Assembly (NCBI RefSeq): GCF_001653235.2
Contig: NC_035793.1
Location: forward strand, 124,001 to 188,000
Length of the DNA stretch: 64,000 nucleotides
Origin: Pochonia chlamydosporia 170
Lineage: Eukaryota; Ascomycota; Sordariomycetes; Hypocreales; Clavicipitaceae
Direction of reading: 5' to 3'
A program made the translations under genes and the position numbers. Positions 1 through 11,787 of this stretch are shown in pieces. The notes beneath the pieces were generated by a model. It worked only from the letters and a program-made list of their open reading frames with translations, made no database searches and was not told where the DNA came from. How positions within the stretch are numbered: position 1 is the stretch's first letter; every line of letters begins with the position of its first letter.

Positions 1-3000
1 CAGAGCTCATTCCTCGGTCCAGCTGGATTGACTTATGTCTGCGCATGGGCATAGATCCCGGTGCTCTTGCCAAGAAGCATACAAATGAACTTCTCGGCGA
101 AATTGGCCAACGGTCCGCAATTGACCAAAACGTAAGTCGACACATAGCGTAGTGGTGGGAGTTTGGTGTTGAAATTCTAACTTGCGTTGTCCAGGTTGAT
201 GCCATCAAACAAGCTGCTTACAATGCGGCTGCCGAATTGGCGTTTGTTGCCCCAGAAGTCATAATTCCTCGCCTCATGGAACTAATTAGTCGCGATCTTG
301 ACCCTAAGCAGCTGCATGACATTGGCCCTGTCGAAGCAGCCATTTATCGAACCCCAGAGGGAACCTGTTTTGTTGACGTTCTAGCAAAGAAAACACAGAA
401 TGTTGTCCCCAACAAAAATACCAAAGACTACGACATATTAAAATGGGAAGAGGAGCTGAGAAGCCAGCTTGAACAAAAGAAAGGCCAGCAACGAAAACTT
501 ACTGCGGAAGAGAATGCTAAAGTAAGCGCGCAACTTAAAAAAGAATCTGGCATCAGAATTTCTATCCGGGGAATCGAGGCCAAGTTATTACGTGGCATTG
601 GAATTATCAAGTCCCTCGCCAACGGCCCACCTACTGATGCCACACTTTGGCTATCTTTTTCCGTTGGTCTTATTCTAGATGCCATTGATGCGGGAGCTGG
701 TCTTATCATTGGTGACATTGCCCCGTTGGCGTATGTTGTCTGTTCAGAAAAGGTCTCATCGAGATTGGGGGCTATACGACAATTTATCGGTGTTGCAACG
801 CTCCGGTTACGAGGTATTACCTTGTCCGAAAATTATGATGAGGAAAAACTGGAGGATCTTGTTACCCGTGTTTTGTACCGTCTCCGATTTGCAGGTGAGC
901 AGCGTCCATTTGATGCTGTTTCCCTCATTTACATTTTGCCCCTGGTACTGGACGTTCTCCGAAAAGGTGGTGTTGGAGAAGACGCCGATGATCGAGATGC
1001 CCAACTAGTTTTGGCGGCCGAATTTCTCTCCTTCCATACCGACGTTTTCTCTGATGACGCAGTCCCACGAACCGAGCTTCTCGCTGTGCTCATCCAATCC
1101 ATGCTACAATATGCTCAGCATTACAAGCTGATCAAGGACTGTTTCGCGGACATGTGTCGATGCATCGCACCCAACATGACTCAGCCAGAGATGCAGGTGC
1201 TAGCCAAAGGTGCCATTGTGTCGCAATCAAGTGTCAGAACGAGCGTCTTACAGTCCATTAGCTCTGAAGTTGACATGAGTGAACTCAAATACTCCGACGA
1301 GATTTGGCTGGCATGTCATGATGACGAGCAAGAAAATCGGGAGCTTGGAGCAGAGATATGGGAGGAGAGTGGATTCGCCGTTGACGCTAATGTCTCTCTG
1401 CGTATGATTCCATTTTTGGATAATAAAGACCCCCAACTCCGCCGGGCGGCTGCTAGATCACTGGCTGAAGCTGCACAAAGGCATAAGGAGACCTTGAGTG
1501 ATGTGATTCCCCGACTACAGTCTCTGTATATCGAACTAGCGAAGCCCAAGGTCCAACAGCTAGACGAATACGGGATGCCAAAGAAGATGGACTTGTCTGA
1601 TCCATGGGAGTCTAGGCAAGGTATCGCCTCTGCGTTCAAGGAGCTCACACCTGTACTGAACAGACAACAAATCGACGAACTTTTCAATTTCCTTATTGAA
1701 TCCGGACCGCTTGGCGACAAGAGCGATAATGTTAGGAGGGAAATGCTGGATGCTGCGATTGCCGCAACTGAAGTTCACGGCAAGAGCATGATTGACGAAT
1801 TGATGAAGAAGTTTGAGCATACTTTGGAGCAGCCAGACAAGAACAGCACTGCAGCTGACCGCGTCAATGAAGCCGTCATTATCATGTATGGTGCTTTGGC
1901 CAGGCATTTGGCCCCTGGGGACTCCAAGATCCCAATTGTCATCGAGCGCCTCCTCGCAACCCTCAGCACTCCATCCGAGACTGTGCAGTTCGCCATTGCG
2001 GAGTGTCTTCCCCCTCTGGTCAGAGTCTGCTCGGATAAATCTTCCAAGTATTTTGACCAGGTGCTTGAGGAGCTGCTCAACTCCAAAAAGTATGCCAGTC
2101 AGCGTGGTGCTGCATACGGTCTTGCTGGCCTTGTCCTCGGTAGAGGCATATCCTCGCTGCGCGAGTACCGTATCATTTCCACTCTCAAGAGTGCCATGGA
2201 AAATAAGAAGGAAGCTCACCAGCGTGAAGCTTCTCTGTTGGCTTTCGAACTCCTCTCAACAGTCCTCGGTCGTATATTCGAGCCTTACGTCATTCAAATT
2301 GTTCCCCAGCTCCTCAGCGGCTTTGGTGACAGTAATGCCGATGTACGCGATGCCTGTCTGGCTGCCGCCAAGGCTTGTTTTGGTCATTTAAGCTCTTATG
2401 GTGTCAAGCAGATTATGCCTACACTTCTTGACGGCTTGGATGACCAACAATGGCGAAGCAAGCGTGGAGCGTGCGACTTGCTCGGTGCAATGGCGTATCT
2501 TGACCCCAACCAGCTGGCAAATAGCCTGCCGGAAATCATCCCTCCTCTGACAGGTGTCTTGAACGACAGCCACAAGGAAGTCCGAGCTGCTGCCAACCGA
2601 AGTCTGAAGCGATTTGGTGAAGTCATCACGAACCCTGAAATTAAGAGCCTTGTTGATGTTCTCCTCAAGGCACTTAGTGATGCCACAAAGTATACCGACG
2701 ATGCACTGGACTCCCTGATCAAAGTACAGTTCGTGCATTATCTCGATGCGCCATCTTTGGCACTTGTCACGCGTATTCTTCAGCGTGGCCTGGCCGATCG
2801 CTCTAATACCAAGAGAAAGGCTGCTCAGGTCATTGGCAGTCTGGCACACTTGACTGAAAAGAAGGACATCATTACACATCTTCCCATTCTCATTGCAGGT
2901 CTTAAGATTGCCGCCGTGGATCCGGTCCCAACAACCCGTGCCACTGCCTCTCGAGCATTGGGTTCACTTGTCGAGAAACTTGGCGAGGATGCTATGCCAG

Positions 3001-6000
3001 ATCTGATCCCTGGTTTGATGGAAACTCTGAAGTCTGACACCGGAGCTGGAGACCGCCTTGGATCAGCTCAGGCTCTCAGTGAAGTTCTTGCCGGTTTGGG
3101 CACAGGCAGACTCGAGGAGACTCTGCCAACCATTCTTCAAAACGTCGACTCCTCAAAGGCAGCAGTTCGGGAAGGTTTCATGTCACTCTTTATTTTCCTT
3201 CCTGTATGCTTCGGAAACAGTTTTTCAAACTATCTTGGGCGCATTGTTCCACCTATCTTGGCTGGATTGGCTGACGACGTTGAATCAATACGCGAAACTG
3301 CGCTTCGAGCCGGACGACTTCTTGTTAAAAACTTTGCCGTTCGCGCAGTTGACCTGTTACTGCCCGAACTTGAGCGAGGTCTGGCGGACGACAGCTACAG
3401 GATCCGTCTCAGCTCTGTTGAGCTGGTTGGTGATCTTTTGTTCAACCTTACCGGTGTCAAGGCCAATGAAGAAGGAGAAGAGGAGGACATGGAAGCGGTC
3501 AAAGAAGCAGGAGCTTCCCTCAAGGAAGTTCTTGGAGAGGAGAAACGCAACAAGATCTTGTCTGCGTTGTATGTCTGCCGTTGTGACACTGCCGGCGCTG
3601 TGCGAACAGCTGCTGTCGCTGTCTGGAAAGTTCTGGTGCACAGTCCCAGAATTCTCAAGGAATTGGTGCCCACTCTCACTCAGCTCCTTATCAGAAGACT
3701 GGGTAGCTCCAATATGGAACACAAAGTCATTGCCAGCAATGCACTTGGAGAGCTTATTCGTAAGGCTGGAGACGGAGTACTCTCGAGTCTGCTGCCCACG
3801 TTGGAGGAAGGCTTGCAAACATCGACAGATTCAGATGCAAAGCAAGGTATTTGCTTGGCTCTCCGAGAACTTATTTCCTCTGCCTCTCCTGAAGCTATGG
3901 AAGACCACGAAAAGACACTTATTTCTGTGGTCCGCACTGCCCTCACTGATTCGGACGAAGAGGTCAGAGAAGCAGCAGCGGAAGCATTCGACTCCCTGCA
4001 GCAGATTCTTGGCAAGAGGGCAGTTGATCAAGTCCTGCCATTCCTCCTTAACCTTCTGCGATCTGAAGATGACGCGGAGAATGCCTTGTCTGCGCTTTTG
4101 ACGTTGTTGACGGAAACTACTCGTTCCAACATCATTTTGCCGAACCTAATTCCCACTCTTACCACGCCTCCAATTTCAGCGTTCGATGCCAAGGCATTGG
4201 CGTCTCTGTCAAAGGTTGCTGGTGCCGCCATGAATCGTCGGCTGCCAGGCATTATCAACTCTCTATTGGATAATGAAATCAATTGCACAGAAGAGGGCCT
4301 TCGCGCTGATTTGGAAAGCTCGTTCGACACTGTGATCCAATCTATTGACGAGTACGACGGTTTGAACACAGTCATGAATGTGCTTTTGGGTCTTATCAAG
4401 CACGAGGATCATCGACGAAGAGCGGCCACGGCACGCCACATGGGCAGCTTTTTTGCCGCCAACGCTGTCGACTATTCTCGGTACAATCAAGACATCATTC
4501 GGTCTCTTCTCAATGCCTTTGATGACAGCGACTCCGAAGTTGTCAAGTCCTCATGGGCAGCCCTCAGCGAATTTACCAAGAAGCTCAAGAAGGAAGAAAT
4601 GGAGTCTCTTGTCGTGTCTACCAGACAAACACTACTCCGGGTCGGTGTTGCTGGCGCCAATCTTCGCGGCTTCGAGTTGCCCAAGGGTATCAATGCTATT
4701 CTGCCCATTTTCCTGCAAGGATTGATGAATGGCACTGCCGACCAGAGAGCTCAGGCAGCGCTTGGTATCTCAGACATTGTCGACAGAACAAGCGAAGCTG
4801 CTCTTAAGCCTTTCGTGACACAAATCACAGGTCCTCTTATTCGTGTTGTGTCTGAGCGTGCTATAGAGGTCAGGGCTGCTATTCTGCTGACTCTCAACAG
4901 CTTGTTGGACAAGATGCCTACAGCACTGAAACCATTTTTGCCACAGCTGCAGCGAACATTTGCCAAATCTCTCGCAGATACTTCTAGTGATGTTTTGAGA
5001 AGCAGGGCAGCCAAGGCATTGGGCACTTTGATAAAATATACCCCTCGCATCGATCCATTGATCGCTGAACTGGTCGCTGGGTCCAAGACTGCGGATCCTG
5101 GTGTCAAGACTGCTATGCTCAAGGCGCTGTATGAAGTTATCAGCCGAGCCGGCGCAAACATGGGCGACGCGTCCAGGACTGCTGTCTTGTCTCTTATTGA
5201 CATGGACACTGATGAGCGAGATGAGGCCATGACCGTTACGAACGCCAAGCTGTTGGGTGCTCTGATCAAGAATGTACCGGAAGAAGCCGCAATGCCCCTG
5301 CTGAAGAATCGAGTGATTACGTCTCATTTCAGCAACTCTTCCGTGTTAGCATTGAACTCCGTGCTCGTTGAGTCCCCGGATATTCTTTTGCAGACCGCAG
5401 TCGCAGATGAGTTGCCCGAACTCCTCTGCCAGGGCATCGCCAGCAAGAATGTAAGACTTTTCTCACTAAACTTTGGGGAGTATCAATTCACTAACTATTA
5501 TTCAGACATTTGTGGCCGACAATGTGATTCTTGCCACTGGAAAGGTCTTACTTTCGTCGCCTCCCAAGAGCTTTGACAGTCTCAAGACAATATTTGAAAC
5601 CCTGGCCGACATCATCCAGCCCGGCAAACCTACTGACTCTAGACGGCTAGCCCTTGTGGTTGTGCGTACACTCAGTCGAACAAACATGGATATGGTTCGA
5701 CCTCACGTGGCTCTACTGGCAGCGCCTATTTTCGCCAGTGTTCGAGACCCCGTCATCCCCGTGAAACTGGCTGCCGAGGCGGCATTCGTGGAGCTTTTCA
5801 ACGTTGTTGATGAGGAAAGTAAGGTGTTTGATAAGTTCATGGCAGGCCCTGGATCTGATTTGCCGGCCAATACAAAGAGAAGCATGACGGACTATTTCAA
5901 GAGAGTGGCTATGAGATTAGGTGCTCAGGCTAGGGAGAGGAGAGAGGCTGAGGGTGGCCAAGGTGGGCTGGGTCTATCTAACGATGAGCAAGAAGACGAG

Positions 6001-6054
6001 AACGAGATTTGGAGTGTTGGGAAGCTTGAAGTTGCTGGAGAAACATTTGCATGA
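1..6054 (+). CDS. gcn1: GCN1, translational activator of the eIF2-alpha kinase GCN2 (5' end outside window)
   Basis: This is the C-terminal ~1,977 residues of GCN1. Visible exons are 1-131 (open at the left edge, codons in frame from base 3), 195-5450 and 5506-6054, all joined in phase 0; the introns have GTAAGT/GTAAGA donors. The protein is an almost unbroken array of HEAT repeats, with recurring patterns such as VRxAAxxA and LLPxLxxGL. It includes the eEF3-like middle region and, nearer the C-terminus, the region that in yeast GCN1 contacts the RWD domain of GCN2. Yeast GCN1 is about 2,670 residues, so roughly 700 N-terminal residues are missing. The family binds translating ribosomes and relays uncharged-tRNA status to GCN2, which phosphorylates eIF2-alpha under amino-acid starvation. 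I see no frameshift or internal stop. Confidence 0.95.
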
Positions 6055-6568
6055 AAAATAGAGGCTGATAGAAAGAAGTAAAATATATCATCAGATATCA
6101 TGGATTTGACAAGAATATTGACTACAATAAAGGGTCCAGTGTTGGTTCCAACAAAATCATGGGAAACTCAGCCGAGGAGTTCTACTTCTAAGCTGTTGCA
6201 AGTTCCTAGAAATGAGATTTGCATCGGTGAAAGACCCCTGGCCTGATTGTCACTTACATTGACTGGTAGAGTTCGAGGTTTGCACTCCGAAATTTGTGGA
6301 GACCACCGGTTCACCAAAACGGCGAGCTGCAACAGGTTTGGGCTTATCACGTGATATATCCACACATCAAGTTGCCATCTCGCACACCAGCTGACTCATC
6401 CGAGCCCTCGCTTAGCGCCTTTTGGCCGGGCCTAGTGCACGTGAACCCACAAACTCGTAGCCAGTTTGTGCGTACCCAAGAAATTCTGGCCACCGAAACC
6501 CCTCTCAGCCTCTTTATCCAACCCTCACACCCATCGAGGACCGGCCATCACACCAAACGACAATCAAG
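6055..6568. promoter_or_regulatory. GCN1 3' end and RPL19 promoter
   Basis: Non-coding spacer between tandem genes. It holds two CACGTG palindromes, one inside TCACGTGA at 6347-6354 and one at 6438-6443, about 215 and 126 bases upstream of the RPL19 start codon. A CT-rich leader follows at about 6500-6545. Short ORFs here are not gene-like. Confidence 0.5.
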
Positions 6569-7652
6569 ATGTAAGTACCAATTTGCCAGCGAAAGCGAAA
6601 AGAATATGAAGAATGAGGGAGGCGAGACGATCCGATGCAATAATGTAATTTTCTGGGATGATTGGAACGGCGGTACGGCGATGCTTGATGGATTGGAACG
6701 GTTGTTGGCGGCGTGCAAAAAAGTTCCCAACGTACCCGCCCATAGAAAAAAAAGTTGGATAGGGAGGAATGAATCGCACAAAAGAGGAGGAATCACCACC
6801 ACAACCACGAAATATTACATGTTGGACGGAAGAGCCTTTGTAGGCGTGTTATAAGAATACTTTTTGTGCAATGGGCTAACATGCTCTTCTTCTTCTTGCT
6901 AGGGTCAACCTGCGAACTCAGAAGCGCCTCGCCGCGTCGGTCATCGGCTGCGGCAAGCGCAAGATCTGGCTGGATCCCAATGAGCAGAGCGAGATCTCCA
7001 ACGCCAACTCTCGCCAGACGGTGCGAAAGCTCATCTCCGATGGCCTCATCATCCGAAAGCCCGTCACCATGCACTCGCGAAGCCGTGCCCGCGAGCTGAA
7101 CCTTGCCCGAAGAGAGGGCCGACACCGTGGCTACGGTAAGAGAAAGGGTACTGCCGACGCCCGTATGCCCACCCAGGTTCTCTGGATGCGCCGCATGCGT
7201 GTCCTCCGCCGTCTCCTCGTCAAGTACCGCGCCTCTGGAAAGATCGATAAGCACCTGTACCACGAGCTCTACCACCTTAGCAAGGGTAACACTTTCAAGC
7301 ACAAGCGTGCTCTGGTTGAACACGTATGTTTTGTTCTCGTCCGACTTGAGTTGTGTATGAATTGGGATGGGTTCTTGGCGTTTTGCACAATGGTAGTCCA
7401 GAATATTGGATGGCTATTTTCAAGGCCGAGGACACCTTCAACTTCATCGCTACAAAGTCAAAGCCCCTTGGTTGGAAAGAGATGAAAATACTGACTTGGT
7501 TTGAACAGATTCACCGTGCTAAGGCTGAGAAGGCCCGTGAGCAGGCCATCAAGGATGAAATGGATGCTAAGCGTGCGAAGACCAAGGCTGCCCGTGAGCG
7601 CAAGTTGGAGAGAGTGGCTGCTAAGCGAAATGCTCTGATGGCTGAGGAGTAA
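6569..7652 (+). CDS. RPL19: 60S ribosomal protein L19 (eL19)
   Basis: The CDS joins 6569-6570, 6903-7323 and 7509-7652 and encodes 188 residues; yeast RPL19 has 189. The protein begins [13 protein letters not shown] and carries the highly conserved WLDPNE, HSRSRAR and [12 protein letters not shown] blocks, then a long basic C-terminal helix. eL19 is a structural protein of the large ribosomal subunit, near the subunit interface. The start codon is split: exon 1 contributes only AT, intron 1 (6571-6902, GTAAGT...CTAG, 332 bases) follows, and exon 2 supplies the G. Without this splice there is no start codon in the RPL19 frame. Intron 2 is 7324-7508 with a CTGAC branch site. The promoter carries two CACGTG boxes. 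Confidence 0.97.
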
Positions 7653-9558
7653 GAACCAAAATAGACCTGCGATGATGTTGCTATTATTTCGGTCTTGAGG
7701 GGATGCTGCTGCATTCGGAGTCTACGGGTTGGGTCTCTTTATTACGCCCTTCTGGTTTTCTAGTCGTACCGGCGGGGCTTCTGGCATGTAGCATTGAAAA
7801 ATGGATCATGATGCACCATATGCGATCGCTGTAGTTGTGAATGTTGGCGTGATCAATATCTTGTGATATGGTGTGGGTTGTTGTGTAGAGATGCCGTCGT
7901 CACAGGAGGTGACAGCATTTCGTCATCGGGATTGACCTCAAAGTTGCACCTGTACCCACGGCATGCAACCCTCGAACACTGTCACTTCCTACAAGGTTCA
8001 AAATGTACGGCGATGAAAATTACAGTGGGCTCATCTTATCAACGTGGATCCGTCCAGGTCGGGCCACGGTACGCAAATTGCCTAGAGAATGCTCAACGCC
8101 ACACAAACTCACGATGCAAGCGACCATCAAATTCAATACACACTGCTAAGGTCTGGGCCAGGACACACTTGTGTTCCGACAAGACGAGCAGAATCAAAGT
8201 ACTGGCTCCTATTCCGGCAATGCACTCCCAGAAAACATCACTACGCTATGATCCCCATCCCACCACAAGCTACATACCAAAGAAGAGAAAATTGTCAAAA
8301 GCAGGATCAACCAAACAATGGATCAGGTTCCATCATTGCCCCGTCAAGGTGGTGATTGTGTGCCAGGGCATATCAGCATACTCCCGTCCCCTTTGATATC
8401 AAAGAGCGGAATACCTATGGCTGTTAAGAGCAGGTCTCGTCACGCCCATATTTAGTTGATAAAGAAAGAAGGGGAGAAAAAGAGGAGTGAAAATGTGGCA
8501 GCCGAGCCGCGGAGAAAAAGGGCTGGGGTGGAACCAGGGGTGGCCTGTGTGGTTCGGTTGCCACGCAAAATCACTTTTTCCAGGTCAAATCCTCAACGCA
8601 GCGCTCTCATCACTGGCTGTAGCCGCGACCCGCGCTGTGACTTGGAAGGAGCGGTTGCGCGCTTGCCCATAATGAAGGGGAATCAATGCCGTTTTGTGAA
8701 TTAGTTGATTGGCTTTGAAAACTACAATCTGTCTGCTTCGTGATGTGTCATGGACCTTGGGTAATGACAATATTTTTTGTTTGTTGTTTGACGTCGCCAA
8801 CGGACTGTGTTATTATTACCCAATTCAAAGAAAAAGTCATTCCGACTGGCACTCGTTCAGCACATCGATACGTAACGACAATGCACTGAAGACACTGGAC
8901 TTAGCTAATGAGAATGGGTTGGTGGCTCGCCGCGGTCATCAAGCTCCCTCAAGAGGAATGGCCTGTTGGAGCCCTGCTGGAGCCCTGGAGCACGTTGGCG
9001 CTTGACCGAGATACATACGACATCTGCTGAAGAACTGCTGGACTCAAAGTCACCCCAGCTTTTTTCTTCATCCTTGGTCCAGAGGCTGGCTGGCTCCGGG
9101 CCATTCCAATGCGGGGATGGGCGAGGATTTGGAGCCATCTCTCAAGCGGGTACCGGCGGTCGGAGCTCATCGGACCACCAATTCAATGCGTATGGTACTG
9201 TGCTGTACGGTATCAGAGCATATGCAGATGCCAAATGTCGAATCGACCACGCGGGTAGCTCTCTTTTTTTGTGTGCCTGTGCCGTCGCCGGATGGTATCA
9301 TCATCGAGCCGCTCCGACTTGTTGACCTGCCTGACCGAAGATAAGCTCGTGGTCCCTGCTCCCTTGCACTGCTACTCTGTCGTCGCCCTTAATTCCTCTT
9401 CCGTGGCCCCAACTCTGTCCTTTCTGCATCCTGTAAGCCATTGATTCTGGGTTGCATCATCCGAGGTCATCCTAGAGCTGTGTCTTGTTGCCAACGTCAC
9501 GACACGTTGCCGCTTCCAATTACCTCGGACACAACACCACATTTTGCCGACCGCAGTC
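7653..9558. other. 1.9-kb spacer upstream of SHMT
   Basis: The spacer lies between the RPL19 stop and the SHMT start. ORFs up to 177 codons occur (for example 7863-8396 plus) but show no recognisable domain or sensible codon pattern. It must contain the RPL19 terminator and the SHMT promoter and leader. I see no repeats or RNA genes. Confidence 0.4.
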
Positions 9559-11409
9559 ATGTCTCTGCATGGTCTACGAGGCACTTCGCGAGCCATTCGT
9601 GGCTTCGCCAGGCCCGTTGTGGCCGCTCGACGAGCAAAGTCGTCGATGGCCATGGACGGCCAGCAGCAGGTTGGTGGCGCCATGTCGACATGACCTTGAC
9701 TTGAGGTCGGGAATTGCATCGATGTAGACAGTATACTAATTTTTCGGCTACAGCTCCTCGCCGCTCATTTGCAGCAGGCCGACCCTACTGTTTTCGATAT
9801 TATTGAGAATGTATGTGTCTCATGACTCCGTCGCAATTTGCAGATAACGCCTGCGTGTGCTTCCAGCGATGCCTGTCCAGCATCACGAGCGCGCTAACCA
9901 TACCATATTGTAGGAGAAAAAACGCCAGAAGCACTTCATTAACCTCATTCCCTCGGAGAACTTTACTTCCCAAGCCGTGCTGGATGCCCTTGGCAGCGTT
10001 ATGCAGAGTAAGTAGTGTATGGACAAGCCTGCAGCCGATATACTAACTTCAGCCTCTAGACAAGTACTCTGAGGGTTATCCCGGTGCTCGATACTATGGC
10101 GGCAACGAATTCATCGATCAGTCTGAGCGTCTTTGCCAGCAGCGCGCTCTTGAGGCCTTTGAGCTGGATCCTGAAAACTGGGGTGTCAATGTTCAAGGTA
10201 AGATAGCCTCTCGTCGGCGAGCAATTGCTGCGCGAGCACTTATTGACAATGTCTCCAACAGCCCTCTCCGGCGCCCCCGCCAACTTGTACGTCTACTCTG
10301 CGCTCATGAACACCCATGATCGTCTGATGGGTCTTGACCTTCCTCACGGCGGTCATTTATCCCACGGGTACCAGACTCCCACCAAGAAGATCTCCTTCAT
10401 CTCCAAGTACTTCGAGACTGTCCCCTACCGCCTCGACGAGTCCACCGGTTTGATCGACTACGACAAGCTCGAGGAGCTTGCGCTCATCTACCGCCCTAAG
10501 ATCATTGTTGCTGGCGCCAGCGCTTACAGCCGTCTCATCGACTACAAGCGCATGCGCGAGATCTGCGACAAGGTCAACGCCTACATGTTGGCCGATATGG
10601 CTCACATCTCCGGTCTCGTTGCCGCCAAGGTCCTGCCTGGACCTTTCCCCTACGCCGACATTGTCACCACCACCAGCCACAAGAGTCTGCGAGGCCCCCG
10701 AGGAGCTCTCATCTTCTTCCGAAAGGGCGTCCGTCGCACCAACCCCAAGACCAAGGTTGACGAACTTTACAACCTCGAAACACCCATCAACTCGTCCGTT
10801 TTCCCCGGCCACCAGGGTGGTCCTCACAACCACACCATTACCGCTCTCTCTGTCGCCCTCAAGCAGGCCCAGACTCCCGACTTCCACGCGTACCAGTCCC
10901 AGGTCCTCTCTAACGCCAAGGCCTTCGCGAAGCGCCTCGGCGAAGAGAAGGGTAAAGGCGGTCTTGGATACAGCATTGTCAGCGGCGGCACCGACAACCA
11001 CCTCGTTCTCGCGGATCTCAAGCCTCACGGTGTCGATGGCGGCCGTGTCGAACGTATCCTTGAGCTCGTCGGCGTAGCGGCCAACAAGAACACCGTCCCC
11101 GGCGACCGCTCTGCTCTCGTCCCTGGTGGTCTCCGCATGGGCACTCCCGCTATGACGACCCGTGGCTTCGGCGAGAACGACTTTGTCCGCGTCGCCGACA
11201 TTGTGGACCGCGCCGTCACCATCGCCGCCCGCATCGACAAGACCGTCAAGGCGGCCGCCAAGGAGCGTGGTGAAAAGAGCCCCGGAAAGCTCAAGCTCTT
11301 CCTGGACCACGTCGGTAACGGCAACTCGGAGCCCGAAATTGTGCAGTTGCGAAGCGAAGTTGAGGATTGGGCTGGTACCTTTCCCTTGCCCTGGGAGGCT
11401 AGCCAATAA
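9559..11409 (+). CDS. Serine hydroxymethyltransferase, mitochondrial type
   Basis: Exons are 9559-9669, 9754-9810, 9914-10007, 10060-10197 and 10262-11409, giving 515 residues. This PLP enzyme interconverts serine plus tetrahydrofolate with glycine plus 5,10-methylene-tetrahydrofolate, feeding one-carbon metabolism. The N-terminal ~30 residues are rich in Arg, Ser and Ala without acidic residues, as in a mitochondrial presequence. The core shows NLIPSENF, the [13 protein letters not shown] block, and the PLP-binding motif [12 protein letters not shown] with the lysine at residue 274 (codon 10681-10683). The C-terminal small domain has [11 protein letters not shown]. Two further in-frame ATGs at 9646 and 9652 could give a form lacking the presequence. 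The last exon is strongly biased to G/C at third positions, as in highly expressed fungal genes. Confidence 0.96.
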
Positions 11410-11787
11410 GCCGTCTATTACCAAATGACGTATTTTTGGATGGGATTATGAACAGGCATTATTTCTAGACGGCCAAATTTGTACTGTGTCGTTGCTTTTG
11501 TCGCTGAATTTGTTTACATGGGAAAATAAAACACCTTGCGTTTCTGCATTTGGTTGGAGATGGGCGTAAATGTAATTTAACTTACGTGTATAAGTCGAGA
11601 CTAGGACATTGGGTAGATAATACGAGGATCAACTCCCCGCTGGGTGTACCTTGTGCGTGACTCAATTTCAGCAATTATTTGACATGATACTTTACACTGG
11701 TGATCAATATGTGGCACTCTGAGAAATATATTCCAAGTATTTGGTGTCAAATCATAATTGCGAGCTTACATGGTATCAAAATCCAAC
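11410..11787. other. Convergent 3' spacer, SHMT and fusion protein gene
   Basis: 378 bases between two converging stop codons. It is A/T-richer than the flanking coding sequence and contains an AATAAA-type signal near 11525 for the plus strand. No gene is seen. Confidence 0.4.

Noticed and set aside
3058..4101. 347-codon ORF in another plus frame inside GCN1
   Set aside because: The GCN1 frame is intact and gives HEAT repeats; this overlapping frame is Cys/Ser/Leu-rich nonsense.
6571..6902. Possible snoRNA in the long RPL19 intron 1
   Set aside because: A GATGATT element is present but no box D (CTGA) follows.
7863..8396. 177-codon ORF upstream of SHMT
   Set aside because: No recognisable motif and a composition unlike neighbouring genes.
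10357..11424. 355-codon minus-strand ORF antisense to SHMT
   Set aside because: It mirrors the G/C-ending codons of the SHMT exon and has no domain pattern; a composition artefact.
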